Of a stretch of DNA of 27,593 nt, positions 20,599 to 27,593 are shown piece by piece. Each line of letters starts with the position of its first letter. The first letter of the stretch is position 1. The translations under genes were made by a program, and so were the position numbers. This DNA is from a bacterium (lineage in GTDB: Bacteria > Bacteroidota > Bacteroidia > Bacteroidales > Muribaculaceae), in assembly GCA_004563195.1 (NCBI GenBank), contig SFTJ01000055.1:1-27593 (forward strand), in the 5' to 3' direction. Below the pieces are notes generated by a model. The model searched no databases and had not been told where the DNA came from. It saw only the letters and a program-made list of their open reading frames with translations.

Positions 20599-23427
20599 TC
20601 AGTGAGCATCGAGCCAGTTGTCGGCTATGGCGTGCGAGGCTGTGAGAGGCACTTCGCCGTGGTAGGCGTTTTGCATGCAGCGCACCACGAGTTCGGTGAG
20701 CACTTCGGCTTCGGCGGGCACTACATCGAAGTTGAGTTCGTCGTGCACCTGAAGTATCATCTTCGATTTCAAGCCGCGCTGCTTCATCTCGGCATATATC
20801 CGCACCATAGCTATCTTAATGATATCGGCAGCCGAGCCTTGAATAGGAGCATTCACGGCATTACGTTCCGAGAAGCTGCGCACCACGGCATTGCGCGAAT
20901 TGATGTCGGGGAGCATGCGACGTCGGCCGAAGATGGTGGTAACATAACCCTGCTGACGGGCTTGCTCCACGCTGCGTTCTATGTATTCACGCACACCGGG
21001 GAAGGTGGCGAAATAGTTATCAATGAGCATCTTGCTCTCGGCGCGGGGTATCTGCAAGCGTTCCGAAAGGCCGAAAGCCGATATACCGTAAAGTATGCCG
21101 AAATTGGCTGTTTTAGCCTTGCGTCGCTGGTCGGAAGTGACCTCCTCGAGCGGAACGTGATAAATCTTTGCAGCTGTGATGGCGTGGATGTCGAGGTCAT
21201 GCTTGAAGGCATCTACCATAGTGGGGTCGTGGCTGAAATCAGCCACCAAGCGGAGTTCGATCTGCGAATAGTCGGCAGAGAAGAATCGGCAACCCTCGGC
21301 AGGGATAAAAGCCTTGCGTATTTCACGCCCGTCGTCGTTTCGCACGGGTATGTTCTGCAAGTTAGGCGCGGTCGACGACAGTCGGCCTGTGGCTGTTACG
21401 GTCTGATTGTAGGTGGTGTGAATGCGCCCGGTCTCGGCATTGATGAGTTCGGGAAGTGCATTTACGTAGGTGGAAAGGAGTTTGCGAATGCCGCGAAGGT
21501 CGAGAATCTTACCCACGAGCGGATGGCGGTCGCGCAAGTGCATGAGTACCTCCTCGGTGGTGGAATATTGTCCGGTTTTGGTCTTTTTCGCTTTATCGTC
21601 GATTTTGAGTTTATCGAATAGAATCTCGCCCACCTTCATAGGCGAAGCAGTGTTAAACTGTTCGCCGGCGAGGTCGAAGCACTCCTGTTCGAGTCGGTTC
21701 ATTCGTTCGGTGAGCAGCACCGAGTAGTCGTTGAGCGCCTTTACATCCACACGAGCACCATTGTATTCCATATCGGCGAGCACCTCCACCAGCGGCAATT
21801 CGATGTCGGTGAGCAGCGGTATGATGTTTTCTTGGGCAATCAAGCGCAATAGCACATCACGAAGCGCAAGCGACGTGTGAGCATAGGTGCAAGCAAACCG
21901 GCATGCATCGGCAACCGATTTTTGGCTGAAGCGCAGTCGGTTTTTGCCCTTCGGACCGAGGAACGACTCGATGGTTTCGCACTCAGTGCCAATGAGTTCG
22001 GCGCCAATACGCGCCGTGTCGTGAAGGCGTTCGGGCTGAAGCAGATAGTGAGCCACCGCCGTATCGAAATAAGGCATCGAGAGCGTTATGCCGCGTCGGC
22101 GAAGCATCACCATATAGCGTTTTATGTCACCAGCCACGATGGTGGTAGTGGTGTTTTCGAAAAGCGGTTTGAGGGCATCCAAGAGGGATGCCGGCACATA
22201 GAAAGCCTCGCCCGAAGGCAAAGCCACGCCCACGCCCACCGGCGAGGCAGTCATCGATTCGTCGCCATCGGCAAGGATTTCCACGCCCACGGCAGGGCAT
22301 TTCATCGCCTTAGCCACCCATTCGCTCAGCGATGCGGCATCGTCGGCAATTGTCGTTTCGCCAAGTGCCGCCATAGGTTTGGGAGCGGCGACAAGAGCGT
22401 CAGTTGTGACGGTTTCTGCAGTTTCGACTGCTTCATCTTCGTCATCGTCGAAGAGCGACATCTGTCCCGACTTGGGTTTGGGAGCCGCTTTGGTTTTTTG
22501 AGGTGCTTCGGGAGCTGGAGCTGGCAGAGGTGCTCCCTCGATGCCCACATTACCCTCGCCCTGATCGATTATGCGAGTGATAAACGAGCGAAACTCGAGT
22601 TCGGTGAACACCTCACGCAGGGCGGCGGCATTGATGGGTCGGCGGCTGAGCGCAGCCTCGTCGAACTCGATAGGGACGTCAATCTTGATGGTGGCAAGCA
22701 TCTTCGAGAACTTGATTTTCTCCACATTTTCCTCCACTTTTTTCTTGAGAGCGCCTTTGAGGCTGCCTGTGTTATCTATCAAGGCCTCCACGCTGCCAAA
22801 TTCGCGCACGAGTTTGCCGGCGGTGACCTCACCCACTCCGGGGCATCCCGGGATATTATCGACCTTGTCGCCCATGAGAGCAAGAATGTCGATTACCTGC
22901 TCGGTGCGCTCAATTCCAAACTTCTCGCACACCTCTTTCACACCCATAATGTCATAGCCACCGGTATGGGGCTTGTAAATCTTCACATCGTCGTTAACGA
23001 GTTGTCCGAAATCCTTGTCGGCAGTGACCATATATGTGAGAAATCCGCGACGGCGAGCGAGCACCGACAGCGTGCCTATCACATCGTCGGCCTCATAGCC
23101 CGGCTGTTCTATAACAGTTATATTATAAGCCTCGGCGATGCGCTTGATGTAGGGCACAGCCTTGCGAATATCCTCAGGAGTCTCTTCGCGCCCGGCTTTA
23201 TACTCAGGATACACCTCGTGTCTGAAAGTGCCACCCTTAGGGTCGAAGCAGATGGCAATATGCGAGGGATTTTCGCGCTTGAGCAAGTCTTGAAGCGTAT
23301 TGACGAAGCCAAAAATCGCCGACGTATTGAGTTTCTGCGAAGTGTAGCGCGGAGTGCGTATCAGTGCATAATAGGCTCGAAAAATCAAGGCATAAGCATC
23401 GAGCAAAACCAGTTTGTTTCTTTCCAT
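20599..23427 (-). CDS. polA: DNA polymerase I with an apparently degenerate proofreading domain and a clamp-binding motif
   Basis: 942 residues. The 5'-nuclease domain (about 1-300) is intact, with YEADDVIG, VTADKDFGQL and GDKVDNIPG. The polymerase domain is intact: motif A DYSQIELRL, motif B RRKAKTANFGILYG, motif C QVHDELNFDV. The middle 3'-5' exonuclease domain (about 365-545) keeps an Asp at 455 (FDT) but lacks the DxE motif (residues 379-384 read AVGVEI), and the last Asp aligns with Tyr515 (FACTYAHTSLAL), so proofreading is probably lost. The linker between nuclease and exonuclease carries Q322-M-S-L-F326 followed by an acidic run, a sliding-clamp binding motif. The enzyme fills gaps and removes RNA primers. 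Confidence 0.97.
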   Translation of the reverse strand: MERNKLVLLDAYALIFRAYYALIRTPRYTSQKLNTSAIFGFVNTLQDLLKRENPSHIAICFDPKGGTFRHEVYPEYKAGREETPEDIRKAVPYIKRIAEAYNITVIEQPGYEADDVIGTLSVLARRRGFLTYMVTADKDFGQLVNDDVKIYKPHTGGYDIMGVKEVCEKFGIERTEQVIDILALMGDKVDNIPGCPGVGEVTAGKLVREFGSVEALIDNTGSLKGALKKKVEENVEKIKFSKMLATIKIDVPIEFDEAALSRRPINAAALREVFTELEFRSFITRIIDQGEGNVGIEGAPLPAPAPEAPQKTKAAPKPKSGQMSLFDDDEDEAVETAETVTTDALVAAPKPMAALGETTIADDAASLSEWVAKAMKCPAVGVEILADGDESMTASPVGVGVALPSGEAFYVPASLLDALKPLFENTTTTIVAGDIKRYMVMLRRRGITLSMPYFDTAVAHYLLQPERLHDTARIGAELIGTECETIESFLGPKGKNRLRFSQKSVADACRFACTYAHTSLALRDVLLRLIAQENIIPLLTDIELPLVEVLADMEYNGARVDVKALNDYSVLLTERMNRLEQECFDLAGEQFNTASPMKVGEILFDKLKIDDKAKKTKTGQYSTTEEVLMHLRDRHPLVGKILDLRGIRKLLSTYVNALPELINAETGRIHTTYNQTVTATGRLSSTAPNLQNIPVRNDDGREIRKAFIPAEGCRFFSADYSQIELRLVADFSHDPTMVDAFKHDLDIHAITAAKIYHVPLEEVTSDQRRKAKTANFGILYGISAFGLSERLQIPRAESKMLIDNYFATFPGVREYIERSVEQARQQGYVTTIFGRRRMLPDINSRNAVVRSFSERNAVNAPIQGSAADIIKIAMVRIYAEMKQRGLKSKMILQVHDELNFDVVPAEAEVLTELVVRCMQNAYHGEVPLTASHAIADNWLDAH

Positions 23428-23550
23428 ATAGCAGGCGTAGAGAGCGGATTAAAAAATTAGAAAATTGAAAAATTATTTAAAATTACGGGATTTTATCGGC
23501 TTTTTGAAATTATCCCGCCAAAATTTTCGCTTACTAAGGATATTATTTGC

Positions 23551-23558
23551 TAATTTTG
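23551..23558 (+). promoter_or_regulatory. Promoter -7 box of the prenyl synthase operon
   Basis: TAATTTTG matches TAnnTTTG, 19 bases before the ATG. The -33 region is weak. Confidence 0.45.
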
Positions 23559-23576
23559 TGACAGATATATATCACA

Positions 23577-24551
23577 ATGACGAAATTTGAAGAAATAAGA
23601 GAGAACTTGCGAGGCGAATTGGCCGAATTGAACAGAATAATCAGTGAGTCGCTGCGCAGCGATAACGCGCTGATGGAACACATCGTTCGAGAGTTTCTGA
23701 AATCCAAAGGCAAGCAGATACGCCCCATACTCTCGATATTGACAGGCCGCTTGTTTGGCGGCAATACCGACACCATTATCAAAGCAGCCGCATCCATCGA
23801 GTTGCTTCACAATGCTTCGCTCATACACGACGACGTAATCGACGAATCGGCGGAGCGCCGCGGACGCCCCACCATCAATCGCACATGGGACAACCACATA
23901 GCAGTGCTTGTGGGCGACTTCTTCGTGAGTTCGGCGCTGATATGTGCCGTGACATCGGGCGAACCGCGAGTGATACAGGTGATGGCAAATCGTGCTCGCA
24001 TGCTTTCGCTGGGCGAAATAAGTCAGCTCGACAATACTCGCAAGCACTTTGTGAGCGAACAATCATACTACGACACCATACGCTGCAAGACCGCTGCGCT
24101 GTTCTGCAGCTGCGTGGAAGTGGGCGGCTATGCTGCCAACGCCGACGAAGAGCGCTTGGCTCGCATAGTGAAATATGCCGAACTCTTCGGACTTTGTTTC
24201 CAGATTAAAGACGATATTTTCGATTACTATAACGACCCCGTGATAGGCAAGCCCACGGGCAACGACTTGCGTGAGGGCAAACGCACATTACCACTGATAC
24301 ATGTGCTTGCCAACGACAACGCACCCGGCGTGGATGAAATGCGCGCCCTCTCGGAGAAAAGCCATCTCAACGCCGACGAAATCGACACTCTCATACGCTA
24401 TGCCAAGGACAACGGCGGCATAGAATATGCCGAGCAGAAGATGTATGAACTGCGCGACGAGGCTTTTGCCATTCTCGACGAATTCGACTCGACGAGCGAA
24501 ATACAGGCTTTCAAGGACCTGTTCTCGTTTGTTATCGAGCGAAATGTGTAA
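23577..24551 (+). CDS. Long-chain polyprenyl diphosphate synthase (octaprenyl/solanesyl type)
   Basis: 324 residues. It condenses isopentenyl diphosphate onto an allylic prenyl diphosphate in the cytosol to give the side chain of menaquinone. The first Asp-rich motif DDVID is at 85-89 and the second DDIFD at 212-216; RPI at 49-51 and GEISQL are also conserved. Small residues (Ala80, Ser81) lie four and five positions before the first motif, where bulky residues would stop the chain early, so a long product is expected. It is first in a tight plus-strand group: RNase HII follows after 9 bases. Shared transcription with replication genes is notable but may reflect convenience. Confidence 0.93.
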   Translation: MTKFEEIRENLRGELAELNRIISESLRSDNALMEHIVREFLKSKGKQIRPILSILTGRLFGGNTDTIIKAAASIELLHNASLIHDDVIDESAERRGRPTINRTWDNHIAVLVGDFFVSSALICAVTSGEPRVIQVMANRARMLSLGEISQLDNTRKHFVSEQSYYDTIRCKTAALFCSCVEVGGYAANADEERLARIVKYAELFGLCFQIKDDIFDYYNDPVIGKPTGNDLREGKRTLPLIHVLANDNAPGVDEMRALSEKSHLNADEIDTLIRYAKDNGGIEYAEQKMYELRDEAFAILDEFDSTSEIQAFKDLFSFVIERNV

Positions 24552-24560
24552 CTCACCTAA

Positions 24561-25172
24561 ATGCGTGACCAACCTATGCTACAGCCATTTTTGACACCGG
24601 GAATAGTGGAAGCGGGATGCGACGAAGCCGGCCGCGGATGCCTTGCCGGACCCGTAACCGCCGCCGCTGTGATTTTGCCGCCCGACTTTCGTAACGAACT
24701 GCTCAACGACTCGAAGCAGCTCACCGAGCGCCGTCGCGACTCTCTTCGCGCCATCATAGAGCGCGAAGCATTGGCTTGGGCTGTGGCTTTCGTGTCGCCT
24801 GAAGAAATCGACAAGATAAATATCCTCAAAGCCTCGATAGCCGCCATGCACCGCGCCATCGATGCCCTCAAGATACGTCCCGAAGCATTGCTCATCGACG
24901 GCAATCGCTTCACCCCATACGCCAACATCCCTCACACCACCATAGTGAAGGGCGACGGCAAGATGATGAGCATAGCGGCGGCTTCGGTGCTCGCCAAGAC
25001 CCACCGCGACGAATATATGCGCCGCATAGCCGAGGAATATCCGCAGTACGATTGGGCTACCAACAAGGGATACCCCACCAAAAAGCATCGCGAAGCTATA
25101 GCTCAATTCGGACCTACTCCCTATCACAGAATGTCGTTTCAACTCCTCGACCGGCAGTTGTCACTATTCTAA
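24561..25172 (+). CDS. rnhB: Ribonuclease HII with a C-terminal clamp-binding motif
   Basis: 203 residues. It cuts RNA in RNA-DNA hybrids and starts removal of single ribonucleotides from DNA. The active-site block GCDEAGRG has Asp21 and Glu22, DSKQLTERRR follows, then LIDGNRF (third Asp) and KGDGKMMSIAAASVLAK. The last five residues are QLSLF (199-203), a close match to the bacterial sliding-clamp consensus QL(S/D)LF, exposed at the very C-terminus; archaeal and eukaryotic RNase H2 use C-terminal PCNA boxes in the same way. Start could be Met1 or Met6. It is 9 bases after the prenyl synthase and 30 before the unknown 199-residue gene. Confidence 0.96.
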   Translation: MRDQPMLQPFLTPGIVEAGCDEAGRGCLAGPVTAAAVILPPDFRNELLNDSKQLTERRRDSLRAIIEREALAWAVAFVSPEEIDKINILKASIAAMHRAIDALKIRPEALLIDGNRFTPYANIPHTTIVKGDGKMMSIAAASVLAKTHRDEYMRRIAEEYPQYDWATNKGYPTKKHREAIAQFGPTPYHRMSFQLLDRQLSLF

Positions 25173-25202
25173 CCACCCACTAAAAAAGCACTCCACAAAA
25201 CT

Positions 25203-25802
25203 ATGAACGACGACCGCTATTTCTCGCTCGACGAGACCAAACAATATTTCAGCATCATAGAGCGCCTTGCCGAACTCCGCAGTTCGTTTAAGGTGCGCAA
25301 ACGCCATTACGACCACGATTTGCAGCACGGGTTCACAGCCCTTGCCAATTCGCGCCTCGACGACCTCAAAGAGATAAAAGCCGAGATAGAACGCCTGCAG
25401 CCGCAAGCCAAAAAGATAGCACAACTCACTGCCGAATACCTTACCGCCGATGCCAAGGACAAGCGCGTGCGCCTCTTGAACTTGACTTGCGAAAAACTCG
25501 TAGCCGCTCCTGCCGATTTGGCTAAGTTGGAGCAGAAAATATCGGCACTCTATCGCCAGGTGTTCGATGCGGCACGCACCCGCACCCGTTCGAGCATAGG
25601 CGAGAGCATCACCGATGTGCCATTCGATGATGTAGATGCCGAATCGTATGCCGAACTGAGTCTTGAAACACCGGCGCCCACCGATGCACCTGCCGAAACC
25701 GAAGCACCCGCCGAAACCGATGCACCCGCCGCTGCCGAGCCGACAACGGCACAAGCCGACGACGAGGGGCATGCGCCCAAGCAGCTGTCGCTATTCGACT
25801 GA
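25203..25802 (+). CDS. Unknown protein with helical N-terminus, acidic linker and C-terminal clamp-binding motif
   Basis: 199 residues; I recognise no family. Residues 1-125 look fully helical and charged, with probable coiled coil (DLKEIKAEIERLQPQAKKI). Residues about 145-190 form a low-complexity linker of Ala, Pro, Glu, Thr and Asp with TDAPAETEAPAE-like repeats. The end is QLSLFD (194-199), the same pentapeptide that ends RNase HII and lies in the polA linker. The shape (folded head, flexible acidic arm, clamp peptide) suggests a protein tethered to the DNA sliding clamp. No signal peptide or membrane segment. It is last in the prenyl synthase-rnhB group. That it is a real gene is well supported by codon use and spacing; its role is an inference. 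Confidence 0.85.
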   Translation: MNDDRYFSLDETKQYFSIIERLAELRSSFKVRKRHYDHDLQHGFTALANSRLDDLKEIKAEIERLQPQAKKIAQLTAEYLTADAKDKRVRLLNLTCEKLVAAPADLAKLEQKISALYRQVFDAARTRTRSSIGESITDVPFDDVDAESYAELSLETPAPTDAPAETEAPAETDAPAAAEPTTAQADDEGHAPKQLSLFD

Positions 25803-25891
25803 GGGCAGCAACAAAGTTTTTCGCCGCGGTATGCCTTTAGTGGAAGGCACACTGCAGTTACTCTAAAATCAAATCGCTGAGGGGAATATGC

Positions 25892-27199
25892 TTACGAGTT
25901 GCTCACCTTAGGCAACTCGATGCGGAATGTGGTGCCATGACCGAGTTCCGACTCCTTTACATAGATTTTGCCACCGTGATACTCCTCGATGATGCGCTTC
26001 ACAAGGGTTAATCCCAAGCCCCAGCCACGTTTTTTGGTGGTGTAGCCGGGATTGAACACGGTCTTGAAATTTTTACGCGGAATACCCTTACCCGAGTCCT
26101 TCACATCTATCACAGCCATTTCGCCGCCATCGGTCACCGTAATGGTGAGCGACCCTTCGCCTTGCATGGCATCGACGGCATTCTTGGTGAGATTTTCCAT
26201 CACCCACTCGAAGAGCGACTGACACAGCATCACGCCGCTATTGCTCTCGTCGGTAGTGTTGATGGTGAGCATCACGCGCTTGGAGATGCGCGTGCGCATA
26301 TATTCGAGGCTCGAAATCACACTCTCATTGATAAACGCCAACTCCATCTCGGGCTTTGAGCCGATTTTAGAAAAACGGTCGGCAATCACCGACAGGCGGT
26401 GCACATCTTTATCCATATCGCGCACTATATCGGCATCCACGCCGAGCGTATCGAGCATCTGCGTCCACGCCATAAGCGACGAGATGGGCGTACCCAACTG
26501 GTGAGCCGTCTCCTTCGAAAGACCCACCCACACCTTGTTCTGCTCGGCTTTCTTCACCGAGATGAGTGCAAAATACACCACGGCTATGAATATCAGCATC
26601 ACCACGAGTTCGATGTAGGGGAAATAAGCCAAGCGATGAAGCACGGTAGAATCCTCATAATAAAGGTATTGCGTGGTGTTCTTATCGATAACGATGGGTA
26701 TGATGTTTTCCGAACGCTTCATGCGCTGCAGTTTGCCGCGAAGATACTGCATATTTTTCTCCGAAGTCACCCAAGGCGAGGCACTGTCGATGGGTTCGGG
26801 AAGGCGGAAATTGCGATGAAGAAGAATCTCATCGGAGGCATCGGTGAGCAGCACCGGAATGGTGTGATTTCGCTCGATAATGCTCAGCAGGAAGTTGATT
26901 TGCGACTCAGGCATACCACCCTCGCCGGTGCTCGACGAAGCAAGTTGCTTGGTGGCATCTGCCCAAATCTCCATACGCTCGCGTTCTTGCCGCGCAAGGT
27001 CTTTCACCAACTTATTGCTTATAGCCAAAAACGACGCCACGAGCAGCAGAGCCACGATAAAAATCGCCACCTTCCAGATGCGTCGGGCATCGTATATGCT
27101 CTTAACCTTGATATTCACTGCTCTAAACAAAATATGGGTGTTTTCAGCCGCTTGCGCCATGGCTGACAACAAAGTTATGAAAAAACGCCGAAAAACCAT
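25892..27199 (-). CDS. Membrane sensor histidine kinase
   Basis: Up to 435 residues. Two membrane helices (about 44-62 and 192-212) flank a ~130-residue periplasmic sensor region. The H-box KETAHQLGTPISSL places the phosphorylated His at 233; N-box ENLTKNAVDAM, G1 DSGKGIP and G2 RGWGLGLTLVKRI follow, so the ATPase domain is complete. There is no receiver domain and no response regulator beside it, so its partner must be elsewhere. The start is uncertain: a -7 box at 27177-27170 lies inside the first codons, favouring a later start such as GTG at 27118 or ATG at 27160. A HAD phosphatase gene ends 43 bases upstream on the same strand. Confidence 0.92.
   Translation of the reverse strand: MVFRRFFITLLSAMAQAAENTHILFRAVNIKVKSIYDARRIWKVAIFIVALLLVASFLAISNKLVKDLARQERERMEIWADATKQLASSSTGEGGMPESQINFLLSIIERNHTIPVLLTDASDEILLHRNFRLPEPIDSASPWVTSEKNMQYLRGKLQRMKRSENIIPIVIDKNTTQYLYYEDSTVLHRLAYFPYIELVVMLIFIAVVYFALISVKKAEQNKVWVGLSKETAHQLGTPISSLMAWTQMLDTLGVDADIVRDMDKDVHRLSVIADRFSKIGSKPEMELAFINESVISSLEYMRTRISKRVMLTINTTDESNSGVMLCQSLFEWVMENLTKNAVDAMQGEGSLTITVTDGGEMAVIDVKDSGKGIPRKNFKTVFNPGYTTKKRGWGLGLTLVKRIIEEYHGGKIYVKESELGHGTTFRIELPKVSNS
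27170..27177 (-). promoter_or_regulatory. Candidate -7 box within the 5' end of the histidine kinase frame
   Basis: TAACTTTG on the minus strand matches TAnnTTTG. The expected -33 position has only a T-run. If used, the transcript starts near 27163 and the kinase must begin at 27160 (leaderless) or at GTG 27118. Confidence 0.35.
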
Positions 27200-27242
27200 G
27201 CTTCAGCGCCAATAATCAATCGGACAAATTGCCCGAAGCGCA

Positions 27243-27593
27243 TCACAGAGCCTCACCTTGGGCTATTCGGCGAGCATCTTCTTCTATCCAGCGCGCCACG
27301 CTGTGCTCGGTGTTGGGGCCTATCACCTCATGGGCTTGTGCAAGCACCTCGGGCACGGCATTTGCCACCGCCACACTGTGGTGGGCTATTGCCATCATGG
27401 GCAAATCGTTGCGATTGTCGCCAAACACCACTATGCGGTCGGCACCCACTTCGCGGGCAAGTGTGGTGATGGCATGCGCCTTATCGGTTCCAGCCGAATA
27501 GACCTCCAAAATGCCTTGCTCGGGGTCGAAAATATCGTGATAGCACACCGGCGAGCAGTCGACAGTTGCCACTATCTCGTCGTAAACCTCCTT
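27243..27593 (-). CDS. HAD-family hydrolase, Cof type (partial, N-terminus off the window)
   Basis: The last 117 residues of a gene that begins beyond the right edge; the frame is open through the final base. The motif GDNRNDLPMM is HAD motif IV, which binds the Mg ion, and the sequence ADRIVVFGDNRNDL with AIAHHSVAVANAVPEVLAQA is typical of the C-terminal core of Cof-type sugar-phosphate phosphatases. STGTDKAHAI-like segment (here SAGTDKAHAI) holds the motif III Lys. The substrate is unknown. It precedes the histidine kinase by 43 bases on the same strand and may share its transcript. Confidence 0.9.
   Translation of the reverse strand, partial: KEVYDEIVATVDCSPVCYHDIFDPEQGILEVYSAGTDKAHAITTLAREVGADRIVVFGDNRNDLPMMAIAHHSVAVANAVPEVLAQAHEVIGPNTEHSVARWIEEDARRIAQGEAL

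Noticed and set aside
21877..23460. 527-codon open frame on the plus strand antisense to polA
   Set aside because: polA is certain on the other strand; the product is low-complexity, rich in His, Arg and Ser, with no motif.

Overview
The window looks like chromosomal DNA from a Bacteroidales bacterium, perhaps Muribaculaceae (the family is a guess). The reasons are the repeated promoter -7 box TAnnTTTG in place of TATAAT, A-rich leaders without Shine-Dalgarno sites, surface-type lipoprotein signals (Cys followed by acidic residues), and typical Bacteroidetes proteins: an ATP-dependent PEP carboxykinase, a ~490-residue signal peptidase I followed by a WbqC-like gene, a FadL-family porin and a macroglobulin/TonB-plug protein. 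I see no phage, transposase, tRNA, rRNA or CRISPR.

Layout. 1-815 (-) is a partial YtrB-like ABC ATPase with a promoter and operator-like inverted repeat upstream. 1440-3044 (+) is pckA, with a strong terminator. 3045-5376 is low-GC and repeat-rich, with a start-less lipoprotein remnant and one intact lipoprotein. 8059-5377 (-) is a likely three-gene operon: Nudix hydrolase, esterase-LysM fusion, radical SAM protein. 8288-9679 (+) is a secreted esterase with a propeller-like tail. 11001-9994 (-) is a BASS-family transporter. 13242-11104 (-) is lepB-wbqC. 13514-16200 (+) is a coupled pair: a small exported protein and a macroglobulin/plug protein. 16720-16304 (-) is mscL. 17003-18013 (+) is gapA and 18270-19691 (+) a FadL-like porin, each with its own terminator. 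19769-20598 is a repeat-filled gap. 23427-20599 (-) is polA. Divergent from it, 23577-25802 (+) is a likely operon: long-chain prenyl diphosphate synthase, RNase HII and an unknown 199-residue protein. 27199-25892 (-) is a sensor histidine kinase, preceded on the same strand by a partial HAD phosphatase.

How the genes relate. pckA and gapA belong to central carbon flow; both carry an identical 12-base box at the same distance from the start codon. Most of the rest is envelope biology. The replication/repair cluster is the most interesting part: DNA polymerase I (in its linker), RNase HII (at its C-terminus) and the unknown 199-residue protein (at its C-terminus) all carry a QxSLF pentapeptide, which matches the bacterial sliding-clamp binding motif. 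The same polymerase seems to have lost proofreading metal ligands. The second main theme is a mosaic of noncoding hairpin repeats in four gaps; one hairpin shows paired compensatory changes between copies.
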